This document shows, piece by piece, positions 1 to 6,061 of a stretch of 7,421 nucleotides of DNA. This DNA comes from an uncultured Clostridia bacterium. GTDB lineage: Bacteria; Bacillota; Clostridia; Acetivibrionales; CALMWN01. The position numbers were made by a program, and so were the translations under genes. The notes beneath the pieces are model-generated. The model saw only the letters and a program-made list of their open reading frames with translations, was not told the DNA's origin and did no database searches. Within the stretch, counting starts at the first letter, position 1. The number at the start of each line of letters is the position of its first letter. The DNA lies in contig CALMWN010000325.1 of the NCBI GenBank assembly GCA_937873555.1, positions 1-7,421 of the forward strand, read 5' to 3'.

Positions 1-1159
1 CCCCGATGGAAAGCAGGAGCTTCAAATCCTCATGCTCTGCAGGTTCAATTTTTTTACCCTTCCTGTCAAGAAATTCACCTTCCGGCTCATATCCCTGCCC
101 TGTAACCTCAATAATGCTTCCTCCCTGGAATATTTTCCTTACAGTCATCTCATTCTGGGTCAAAGTCCCGGTCTTGTCGGAACAAATAACATCCACACAG
201 CCCAAAGTCTCAACTGCCAGAAGCTTTCTTACTATTGCATTCCTGTCAACCATACGCTTCATTCCGAGAGCCAGCACGATGGTGACTACGGCAGGTAATC
301 CTTCAGGTATTGCAGCAACTGCAAGGCTTACAGAAATCATGAACATCTCTAAAAACTTTCCGCCCCTTAAAAGCCCTACAATAAATACTATGATACAGAT
401 GCCCAGGCATATCAGACCCAACCACTTGCCCAATTCCTCCAGTTTTTTCTGCAGAGGTGTTTCTTCGTCTTCGATATCCTGAATCTTATCTGCAATTTTT
501 CCTATTTCGGTTTCCCCGGAAGTTTTGACCACAACTCCCCTGCCTCGTCCATAGGTAGCTATTGTGCCCATATATGCCATATTGGTACGGTCGCCGAGGC
601 TGGCATCACCTTCCAGAACCTTGCTGCCGTCTTTTTCAACAGGTACCGATTCTCCGGTCAATGAGGCTTCTTCGATTTTCAAATTTGCACTTTCAATAAT
701 CCTGACATCAGCAGGAATTATGTCACCTGCTTCAATAAGTACTATATCGCCGGGTACCAGTATCCTGGCAGGTATGGTTTCAATCTTCCCGTTCCTTAAA
801 ACCCTGGCATTCGGTGCAGACATCTTTTTCAGCGCTTCCAATGCCTTTTCTGCCTTTCCCTCCTGTACCACACCCAAAACAGCATTCACTACTACAATAG
901 ATATAATTACAATCGAATCGGTGATTTCTCCGACAAAAAATGAGACAATACTTGCAGCAATCAGTATGAGTACCAAAAAATCCTTCAGCTGATTCAGGAC
1001 CTTTTTAAAAAGCGGATCTTTTTCTTTTTCCTTGAGCTCATTATAGCCATATTTCTGAATACGTTCCTCGGCCTGCTTTATAGTCAATCCTTCAGTCAGG
1101 CTGACCGATAATTCATCTGAAACTTCAATAACTGTTTTGTTGTACCAGTTTTTGGGCAT
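1..1159 (-). CDS. P-type cation (Ca2+/Mn2+) ATPase, N-terminal part, runs off left edge
   Basis: Membrane pump that would export a divalent cation by ATP hydrolysis through an aspartyl-phosphate intermediate. Only 386 codons are present; full family members have about 850-900 residues, so the P/N domains after the phosphorylation site and M5-M10 lie outside the window. Visible in order: cytoplasmic N-terminus, M1-M2 pair (about 45-95), actuator-domain TGES (168-171), M3-M4 with PEGLP at 285-289 (Glu286 corresponds to the M4 ion-binding Glu of SERCA-type pumps), and the phosphorylation site DKTGTLT at 328-334 (Asp328). PEGLP places it in the P2 (Ca2+) group rather than the heavy-metal P1B group. 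The ATG at 1159 has GAGGGAGG at 1169-1176, nine bases upstream. The yybP-ykoY leader in front suggests Mn2+ is a physiological substrate; that is inference, since the M6 ligands cannot be seen. Confidence 0.95.
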   Translation of the reverse strand, partial: MPKNWYNKTVIEVSDELSVSLTEGLTIKQAEERIQKYGYNELKEKEKDPLFKKVLNQLKDFLVLILIAASIVSFFVGEITDSIVIISIVVVNAVLGVVQEGKAEKALEALKKMSAPNARVLRNGKIETIPARILVPGDIVLIEAGDIIPADVRIIESANLKIEEASLTGESVPVEKDGSKVLEGDASLGDRTNMAYMGTIATYGRGRGVVVKTSGETEIGKIADKIQDIEDEETPLQKKLEELGKWLGLICLGICIIVFIVGLLRGGKFLEMFMISVSLAVAAIPEGLPAVVTIVLALGMKRMVDRNAIVRKLLAVETLGCVDVICSDKTGTLTQNEMTVRKIFQGGSIIEVTGQGYEPEGEFLDRKGKKIEPAEHEDLKLLLSIG

Positions 1160-1205
1160 AATCTTTTTCCTCCCTCGAAGTTTATGGATTTTTATCAGAT
1201 TATGG

Positions 1206-1250
1206 AAAAAATTAAAGACCTTTAGCATATTTCAAATACGCTAAAGGTCT
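1206..1250 (-). terminator. Intrinsic terminator of the riboswitch expression platform
   Basis: Perfect 11-bp inverted repeat at 1216-1226 and 1240-1250, extendable by four pairs past one mismatch. Read on the minus strand it is followed by TTAATTTTTT (1206-1215). The 5' arm includes the CCTTTAG that also forms the 3' strand of riboswitch helix P1, so P1 and the terminator cannot form together. It lies about 45 bases before the ATPase start codon. Confidence 0.88.
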
Positions 1251-1391
1251 TGTTTCGCTTTCGCGGATGCTGCCAAGCTTTCGCCAGTGTTGTTGACATC
1301 ATCTATTGAGATCTTACTGTATGGCAGTAAAACTTAATTTGAAAGTTTTGCCTTTACAGTACGTTGTCTCTAACAAACTACTCCCCTTCAG
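1241..1391 (-). promoter_or_regulatory. yybP-ykoY manganese riboswitch aptamer
   Basis: Read on the minus strand, the segment opens with GAAGGGGAGTAG and ends with CAAGACCTTT, the two hallmark conserved blocks of the yybP-ykoY class. P1 pairs CUGAAGG (1385-1391) with CCUUUAG (1241-1247), seven pairs with one G-U. Inside are a long hairpin (outer stem 1356-1361 with 1315-1320, inner stems GGCA/UGCC and AAAACUU/AAGUUUU) and a small CGC-GAAA-GCG hairpin (1256-1265). This class is known to bind Mn2+ and often precedes cation-transport genes, including P-type ATPases. Because the P1 3' strand is shared with the terminator arm, the predicted logic is transcriptional ON with Mn2+ bound. The class assignment comes from motifs, not from a covariance-model score. 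Confidence 0.92.
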
Positions 1392-1395
1392 TTAT

Positions 1396-1504
1396 TACTA
1401 CTTTGTTACATCATTAATTTGTGGAAATTTTGCAGTGTAAATTTCTATTGAAGAAAAAGTAATACTTGCTTATTCAATAATAATTCCAAAGAAACAAAGT
1501 AGTA
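1396..1504 (-). other. Structured 5' leader domain upstream of the riboswitch
   Basis: A perfect 12-bp inverted repeat (1396-1407 with 1493-1504) would close a domain directly 5' of riboswitch P1 in the transcript. Inside are two further helices, 1424-1430 with 1439-1445 (7 bp) and 1447-1452 with 1473-1478 (6 bp). No ORF of note lies here. The long closing stem is seen directly; any function is unknown. AT-richness makes the inner helices less convincing than the outer one. Confidence 0.45.
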
Positions 1505-1512
1505 TTACTTTA

Positions 1513-1541
1513 ATTTTAAACCAAATGCCAATTAATGTCAA
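1513..1541 (-). promoter_or_regulatory. Sigma-A-type promoter for the riboswitch-ATPase transcript
   Basis: TTGACA (1536-1541) and TAAAAT (1513-1518) are separated by exactly 17 bases on the minus strand. The -35 box begins 16 bases after the stop codon of the upstream gene, and the predicted start of transcription is near 1506, giving a leader of about 350 bases before the ATPase start codon. No convincing terminator separates it from the upstream gene, so read-through is also possible. Confidence 0.7.
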
Positions 1542-1557
1542 TGTCTGCTGCCACGAT

Positions 1558-2685
1558 TTATTTTTCGGTGCAATTCAGTTTATACTCTGCGTGCTGCACT
1601 TTCACACGGTATTTAAAAAACCATTTTAAAAGCGGTGGAACTGCAAAGTAGATAAAAAACATACGGAACAATTGATAGCCTGTGACAATTGATAAATCTT
1701 CATGTATTTCACCGGCTATTATGCTCATCTGGTCAGCCCCGCCTGGTGCCAGACTTAAAAAGCTGGTAGCCGTTGTTATATTGTGCATCCTGACAAGAAC
1801 TATGCTCAAACCCCATGAGAATAGTATCATCAACATACCGTTGATTAAGGAGAAAGAAATCACTCTTGCCTTGTTTTGTAGTTTTTCGGGCTTCAATAGC
1901 AGCCCGAAGTAACAGCCCGTGCTGAATTGGGCAATATTTAACAATACAGACGGCAGTGCCGGGCCACTAAACCCTGAAATACTAAATACTGCAGTTCCGA
2001 GAATCGGGCCCAGCAGATACGGGGTTGGTAATTTAACCTTTTGGCCAAGAACTGCGCAAATAATGGAAACCGCTGCAAATACCAGTATATTGGGGAAAAG
2101 ACCGCTCCACTGCGCAGATACGGCATTTGCCGTGCCTGCATGCAAAACCGGATCTCCCGAGGTAAACAAGGGGCTGAAGACCAGCATCGGAATAAAGAAT
2201 ACAATCATCATAACCCTTGCAACCTGCAGAAACGTTATGGCAGTCAAATCAATGCCTTCTATTTCCTCTCCCAGTGTGACCATCTGTGTAAGCCCTCCGG
2301 GAATGCTTCCCGTAAGGGTTGTTGGGTAATCAACCCCCGTCAGTTTTGAAACCAGCAAAGCCAGGGCTGCACAAAAGGCAATCAGTATAATAGTCATAAA
2401 AAGCATTGAGGGAAGCTGGTGTATGATTTCTATCACTGCAGCTTTTGTGAAGGAAAGCCCGCTGGAATACCCGATTATAAGCAAGCCTATATTCCTCATT
2501 TCTGATGTCCAGTACAATTCAATCCTGCTGAATTTCGACCATATCAATACTGTCAGCATTGGTCCAAGGAGCCACGGAAGCGGTATGTGGCACAGGGCGA
2601 ATATCCATCCACCGATAGTCCCTGCAGCAATGGTTGCCAGCATTCTTACAAACCTGTTTTCCTTGCTGAAGTATAGTGTGTTCAT
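1558..2685 (-). CDS. AbrB-family integral membrane protein (PF05145), putative transporter
   Basis: 375-residue polytopic membrane protein with around ten hydrophobic segments and a clear internal duplication. Repeat 1 carries PLPWLLGPML (35-44) and PGGLTQMVTLGEE (129-141); repeat 2 carries LPTPYLLGPILG (219-230) and PGGADQMSIIAGE (314-326). This two-fold arrangement and length match the AbrB duplication family, often labelled 'putative ammonia monooxygenase', a name with little experimental support. It is not related to the DNA-binding transition-state regulator AbrB of Bacillus. The paired PGG-x2-QM motifs suggest a pseudo-symmetric transport path, but the substrate is unknown. The ATG at 2685 has AGGGAGA (2691-2697) five bases upstream. 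It appears monocistronic: a divergent promoter region lies upstream, and a separate promoter starts just after its stop. Confidence 0.9.
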   Translation of the reverse strand: MNTLYFSKENRFVRMLATIAAGTIGGWIFALCHIPLPWLLGPMLTVLIWSKFSRIELYWTSEMRNIGLLIIGYSSGLSFTKAAVIEIIHQLPSMLFMTIILIAFCAALALLVSKLTGVDYPTTLTGSIPGGLTQMVTLGEEIEGIDLTAITFLQVARVMMIVFFIPMLVFSPLFTSGDPVLHAGTANAVSAQWSGLFPNILVFAAVSIICAVLGQKVKLPTPYLLGPILGTAVFSISGFSGPALPSVLLNIAQFSTGCYFGLLLKPEKLQNKARVISFSLINGMLMILFSWGLSIVLVRMHNITTATSFLSLAPGGADQMSIIAGEIHEDLSIVTGYQLFRMFFIYFAVPPLLKWFFKYRVKVQHAEYKLNCTEK

Positions 2686-2715
2686 GTAAGTCTCCCTAAT
2701 ATTGATACTTCTTAA

Positions 2716-2744
2716 AGTTTACTTCAATATATCTATAATATCAA
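2716..2744 (-). promoter_or_regulatory. Possible promoter of the AbrB-family gene
   Basis: TTGATA (2739-2744) and TAAACT (2716-2721) with a 17-base spacer on the minus strand, about 30 bases before the start codon. The -10 is imperfect and the region is AT-rich, so alternatives exist. Farther upstream a 20-bp imperfect palindrome (2774-2793, CGTTA...TAACG arms) could be an operator, but nothing identifies a regulator. Confidence 0.4.
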
Positions 2745-2842
2745 GATTTAGAACAAATCCGGTTTTCAATGGACGTTAATATTCATAATAACGCCACAGT
2801 CCAACCGTATAATAAAATTTATTCTCCTGTTTTCCGCACACA

Positions 2843-2873
2843 TTATCATAAATCTATAAATACTATATAGTAT
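2843..2873 (+). promoter_or_regulatory. Promoter of the 86-aa gene with palindrome over the -10
   Basis: TTATCA (2843-2848) and TATAGT (2866-2871) with a 17-base spacer lie upstream of the plus-strand gene. A perfect 14-bp palindrome, ATACTATATAGTAT (2860-2873), covers the -10 box and might be a repressor site. Predicted transcription start near 2878 leaves a short leader of about 17 bases. Confidence 0.5.
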
Positions 2874-2894
2874 CAATCTGTATGGGTGAAAAAC

Positions 2895-3155
2895 ATGTTT
2901 AATTTTGAAAAAATTCCTCCGAATCAATTTACCTTGCTTGCCTCCCTGCTGGGAATACTGTTAAATATCCGCATGGATGCGAACCAGCAAAATTCATTCG
3001 GTAACTTCCTGGTTTCGGTCGGGCAGACAATGCTTACTTCTGCAGCCCAGTCAGAAGACCAGAAAGCACATCCGACCAAAAACAGCATGCTGGAACAAAT
3101 AGACGATATGAGTACACAGCTTGAAAAATTAAAAAAACAATTGAAAAATCTATGA
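2895..3155 (+). CDS. Small unrecognised protein with C-terminal coiled coil
   Basis: 86-residue protein that I do not recognise. Residues 10-24 are hydrophobic (around LLASLLGILLNI), followed by a polar, Gln/Asn-rich middle with an amphipathic stretch (NFLVSVGQTML), then a charged C-terminus whose Leu/Met spacing (MLEQIDDMSTQLEKLKKQL) predicts a short coiled coil. It may be a small membrane-associated or oligomeric protein; no enzymatic motif is visible. I chose the ATG at 2895 because GGGTGA (2884-2889) sits five bases upstream. The in-frame GTG at 2886 would add three residues but has no ribosome binding site and would leave a leader of only about eight bases. It is the only plus-strand gene, divergent from the AbrB-family gene and ending 23 bases from the convergent nitroreductase gene. 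Confidence 0.75.
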   Translation: MFNFEKIPPNQFTLLASLLGILLNIRMDANQQNSFGNFLVSVGQTMLTSAAQSEDQKAHPTKNSMLEQIDDMSTQLEKLKKQLKNL

Positions 3156-3178
3156 AGTGTCAGAAAGGTGCCTTCAGA

Positions 3179-3700
3179 TCAATATCCGTTGAAATGCAGT
3201 TTATCGGACAACAGGCTTTTTTCATCATGCGGTTCCTTTTTTTCAGCCGGATATCCGATCGCCACCATGTTTTCAACCTTATACCTTTCAGGTATCCCTA
3301 GAATATTCTTTATATAATCCTCCGCCTTTACATCTCCGGAATGGAATCTTTCCCTCACCTGTACCCAGCAGGAGGCCAGTCCCAATGATTGAGCCGACAG
3401 CTGAATTATTACCGATGCGATTGAAGCGTCCTCTATCCAGATATCAGATGAATCAGGGTCTGCAATTATCACAATACCCAGTGCGGCACTCTCCAGGGAC
3501 AGGGAGCTGCCCTCCCGGCATTTGGAAAGTTTTTTCAGCAATTCCCTGTCTGTAACGGCTATAAACTCCCAGGGCCTGCGCGCCCTGGATGAAGGTGACA
3601 GCAGTGCGCTTTTCAGGATCGCATCCAGCTTCTCCTTTTCCACCTCCCTATTTTCAAATTTCCTGATGCTTCTTCTTGACTTCAGCAAGTCATACAACAT
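3179..3700 (-). CDS. Nitroreductase-family FMN oxidoreductase
   Basis: 173 residues, the usual length of short nitroreductase-family proteins, which use FMN and NAD(P)H to reduce nitro groups, quinones or other acceptors, normally as cytoplasmic dimers. The N-terminal RRSIRKF (9-15) is the FMN-phosphate motif; SPSSRARRPWEF (35-46) corresponds to the conserved 'APS..N.QPW.F' segment; the C-terminal MVAIGYPAEKK matches the conserved 'IGYP' strand. The ATG at 3700 has a strong GGAGG (3710-3714) nine bases upstream. It is on the same strand as the two truncated iron-sulfur genes upstream, but a probable terminator lies between, so it may have its own promoter. The natural substrate cannot be inferred. 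The 3' end converges on the small plus-strand gene without an obvious strong terminator. Confidence 0.9.
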   Translation of the reverse strand: MLYDLLKSRRSIRKFENREVEKEKLDAILKSALLSPSSRARRPWEFIAVTDRELLKKLSKCREGSSLSLESAALGIVIIADPDSSDIWIEDASIASVIIQLSAQSLGLASCWVQVRERFHSGDVKAEDYIKNILGIPERYKVENMVAIGYPAEKKEPHDEKSLLSDKLHFNGY

Positions 3701-3736
3701 AAATACCTTCCTCCAATTCCATTTTGATCTTTATTT

Positions 3737-3774
3737 AAGAATAAGAACAATAAACATGCTTCATTTTGAAGCAT
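3737..3774 (-). terminator. Hairpin terminator after the QueG-like gene
   Basis: Perfect 8-bp inverted repeat, ATGCTTCA/TGAAGCAT (3756-3763 and 3767-3774), followed on the minus strand by the T-rich stretch GTTTATTGTTCTTATTCTT. It sits 25 bases after the stop of the QueG-like frame and before the nitroreductase gene. The stem is only moderately GC-rich, so termination may be partial. Confidence 0.5.
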
Positions 3775-3798
3775 TCCCAGTACCTTCCCGGATAGCAT

Positions 3799-4629
3799 TC
3801 AAATCCCAAGTTTTCTGCATGCCCATAGAGCCATATCCCTGACCTTCTCATTATCATCGCTGCATGCATCCTTTATTGACTGATGGTACTTTGTATCACC
3901 GCTGTTAGCCATCGCCCTTATGGCATTGCATTTCCACAGCCAGATCCTGTCACTGCTTATATACCAGAACCTTGGCTGCATAACGTTCAATAAAGTATCT
4001 TCATCCATTGCGAGTATCTCTTCCGGGGATAAGCGTCCCTTGATGCTTTCAGATTCCGGAAATTCCTCTTCTTCTCTCCATTTTCCTGTATTCATTGGAC
4101 AGACATCCTGGCAAACGTCACAGCCGTATAACAAAGTTCCCATTTTGGTCCTCAATTCTTCCGAAGGCGGCTCTGTTGAATATCCTGCCAATTGAGTTAT
4201 ACATTTCCCGCGGTCCATGGTATAGTCTTCAGACAGCGCGTTGGTCGGACATGCTTCAATGCACCTCCGGCAATTATCGGGACAGGAAGCAGACTCATTT
4301 GGGGACACCTTGTCATACTCCAACTCGAAGTCAACTATCCAGGTATCTATCCATACCCATGAGCCGAATTTTGTATATACAAAATTATTTCTCCGGAAAT
4401 ACCCCAGTCCTGCCTTAACGGCAGCCCATCTGGCTGTCAACCCATCCTGGAAGGTTTTCATGCCCTGTTCTTTCAGGTAATCATGGAAAAGATTTTTATT
4501 GAAATATTCCTTTGAATAGCTAAGCCTTCCATCAAACAAATATATCTTGCCGAAGTATTTGTCGGATCCTTTAGGAATTTTGTATTTATTATACCTCCTG
4601 ACAGCATTACTATATACCTTTATGCTGCG
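3799..4629 (-). pseudogene. QueG-like double [4Fe-4S] protein, 5'-truncated
   Basis: Related to epoxyqueuosine reductase (QueG) and its paralogues: cobalamin- and iron-sulfur-dependent reductases. With the TTG at 4539 as residue 1, conserved parts are RWAAVKAGLG (37-46), FGSWVWID (58-65), the first cysteine group C86-x3-C90-x2-C93-x3-C97-P, C113, the second group C140-x2-C143-x3-C147-P, and a HEAT-like C-terminus (about 195-246). Homology-like sequence continues upstream of TTG (VRRYNKYKIPKG, then GKIYLFDGRL) to the in-frame TGA at 4630-4632, with no ATG, GTG or TTG before 4539. About 75 N-terminal residues expected for the family are missing. The TTG has no ribosome binding site, so I call it a remnant, although a shortened protein cannot be excluded. 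From memory of the family it belongs to the paralogue group with the GKYYLFDGRL-type segment, so true QueG function is unlikely. Confidence 0.75.
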
Positions 4630-4639
4630 TCAATGTCAA
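4611..4639 (-). promoter_or_regulatory. Promoter-like sequence at the 5' break of the QueG-like gene
   Basis: TTGACA (4634-4639) and TATATA (4611-4616) with a 17-base spacer on the minus strand, just after the stop of the upstream frame. An AGGAGG follows at 4594-4599, but no ATG, GTG or TTG stands at a usable distance behind it. It could be a real promoter left beside a deletion point, or chance. Confidence 0.4.
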
Positions 4640-4647
4640 CGGGTTTC

Positions 4648-5223
4648 TTACTTTTCTTTTACTCCGTATTTCTCTTTTCGTGACCAGAAATCCATAAATA
4701 CTGCGTAATTCTTCTTCATTGCCTCACGTAAATCCAGTCCGAATGGACAATGCCTGATACATTCACCGCAGCCGGTACAGTTTGGTACTCTCTGCATTTC
4801 CTCAAACCATTTATAGGTAAGATACTTTTCTACCGGACTCCGGTAGAAAAAATCACCGATTCTTGAGGCATATCCCACACGGATATTTTGGGGGCATACC
4901 CCTGCACAGCGGTCGCAGCCCCTGCAGAATAACCCACCGAAGTTCTTCTTGCCCAGCTCAATCCACTGTCTCATATGTTCATCCAGTTCCGGCGGACTCT
5001 CTTCCAGCTCAAGCAGGATATTCAATTCAGACATCCGCTGTATTCCGTAGATTGGAACAACATTCTCACGGGCTCTGAAATATAAATCGGACAGCGCTTG
5101 AATTAATGAATCCAATCTATGTTTCAACCACTCAACATGCTGGCTTTTTGTGCGGTCATAATGATTTCCGCATTCAAGTTCTATGATCAAAGGCAAAAAG
5201 TCCCGGGTATTCCCGTGACCGAT
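4648..5223 (-). pseudogene. C-terminal fragment of ferredoxin-fused aldo/keto-reductase-like protein
   Basis: The frame encodes the end of an aldo/keto-reductase-like oxidoreductase carrying a bacterial ferredoxin domain. Counting from the TTG at 5196: barrel-end-like segment VVPIYGIQRMSELN (46-59), then two [4Fe-4S] sets, C91-x2-C94-x2-C97-x3-C101-P and C140-x2-C143-x2-C146-x3-C150-P, and a charged tail. Full-length proteins of this architecture have about 370-400 residues; the catalytic barrel (Asp, Tyr, Lys, His) is absent. The frame is open back to TGA at 5224-5226 but has no ATG before residue 55; TTG 5196 lacks a ribosome binding site. The only well-placed ATG (5225-5227, after AGGTGA) is in another frame and stops after 17 codons. 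The 5' break lies immediately beside the Fic gene's stop. Identification as an aldo/keto-reductase tail rather than another ferredoxin-type protein is probable, not certain. Confidence 0.65.
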
Positions 5224-5230
5224 TCATACT

Positions 5231-5959
5231 TCACCTTTTATTCCAGGTTTTCTCGCACTGGCCTAAGAGAAATGAAATCAAATGCTCCAGTTCTTCCTTT
5301 CTGTCAAATTCCTCAAGAGCCTTATAGTACTCCTTTCTGTCTTCTTCAAAAATAATAATGGGAGGATGGTTGTTAATTATCAGATAATAGTTCATAATCG
5401 TTCTACCGACACGCCCATTTCCATCAGCAAAAGGATGTATATTTTCAAAACCTGCATGAAGATATGCTGCTGCTTTTAAAATTCTATCGCCGTTATAGGA
5501 GTTTATCTCTTCCAATATTCCGGACAAATCAGCTTCTACATTTATGGCATCAGACCCTGCATCGAAATAACCGACAATATAATCATTCTTTTTAAATTCA
5601 CCTGGTCTTTCGCCTTTTGCGAAACGGCTTTCATCATATGTCCCCTTGCTGAGTTCAAAGTGAATTTTTTTTACCAGTTCAATTGAAAGGGGTGCCTTTT
5701 CCACAATCAATGTTTTGAGCATTTCATAACAATCCTTCTGGTTCTTCTGTTCAAATAAAGTTCGGATATCTCCTGTATAATTTGATACTTTTCCATTTTC
5801 AAATATTTCGCGGGTGTCATGATAATCTATTCGGTCATTTTCTATTTTCCCGGAATGGTATGCGAATAGAATCCGGAAATTATGAAGTTTCAGGTCTATA
5901 TCTGCAACATCTGAAATTGGCTTCTGCTGCCACTTTTTTACGATTTCATCATAGTTCAT
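5231..5959 (-). CDS. Fic-family protein (class II, N-terminal inhibitory helix)
   Basis: 242-residue Fic protein, a predicted nucleotidyl (typically AMP) transferase acting on a protein hydroxyl. The catalytic signature HPFADGNGRVGR (about 174-185) is complete, including the His base and the phosphate-binding DGNGR. Near the N-terminus SGKIEN fits the (S/T)xxxE(G/N) inhibitory motif, whose Glu occupies the ATP site; its N-terminal position makes it class II, so no separate antitoxin is expected. GEFKKNDYIVG is the likely beta-hairpin flap that docks targets. I chose ATG 5959 (MNYDEIV) because GGGGTG (5968-5973) lies eight bases upstream; the frame is open to 6040, but those upstream codons overlap the promoter. 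The TGA stop is embedded in an AGGTGA adjoining the truncated ferredoxin-type frame. The protein target is unknown. Confidence 0.92.
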   Translation of the reverse strand: MNYDEIVKKWQQKPISDVADIDLKLHNFRILFAYHSGKIENDRIDYHDTREIFENGKVSNYTGDIRTLFEQKNQKDCYEMLKTLIVEKAPLSIELVKKIHFELSKGTYDESRFAKGERPGEFKKNDYIVGYFDAGSDAINVEADLSGILEEINSYNGDRILKAAAYLHAGFENIHPFADGNGRVGRTIMNYYLIINNHPPIIIFEEDRKEYYKALEEFDRKEELEHLISFLLGQCEKTWNKR

Positions 5960-5980
5960 AAGGTGTTCACCCCGAATTTC

Positions 5981-5989
5981 ATTATACCA
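5981..5989 (-). promoter_or_regulatory. Extended -10 promoter of the Fic gene
   Basis: TGGTATAAT (5981-5989) on the minus strand is a perfect -10 with the TGn extension. The -35 region is poor (AT-rich, no TTGACA), which is compatible with an extended -10 promoter. Predicted transcription start near 5974 leaves a leader of only about 15 bases holding the ribosome binding site, and it rules out the longer Fic start. Confidence 0.6.
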
Positions 5990-6061
5990 CACCATAATTA
6001 TGAATAATTTTAATTTCTTTAATTGGGGTAATAATATCAATGGTAAATTATAGTTTCATAG

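Noticed and set aside
6..992. Plus-strand open frames of 88-158 codons at the left end
   Set aside because: They lie antisense to the P-type ATPase, whose minus-strand translation shows TGES, PEGLP and DKTGTLT; the plus-strand products have no recognisable features.
1558..2685. Ammonia monooxygenase or AbrB transition-state regulator
   Set aside because: Both labels come from misleading family names; the protein is a polytopic membrane protein with no metal-oxygenase or DNA-binding motif.
1682..2689. Plus-strand and alternative-frame open frames within the AbrB-family gene
   Set aside because: Shadows of a complete membrane-protein gene with matching internal repeats; no ribosome binding sites or family features.
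2886..2894. GTG start for the 86-residue gene
   Set aside because: No ribosome binding site stands before it, whereas GGGTGA is well placed for the ATG at 2895; that GTG lies inside this GGGTGA.
4585..4599. AGGAGG at 4594-4599 as the QueG-like gene's ribosome binding site
   Set aside because: No ATG, GTG or TTG occurs within a usable distance downstream, and in frame it encodes the Arg-Arg of a VRRY segment that fits the family.
5960..6040. Upstream start for the Fic gene
   Set aside because: The extra 27 codons overlap the extended -10 promoter and have no Fic-family character; ATG 5959 has a GGGGTG site.
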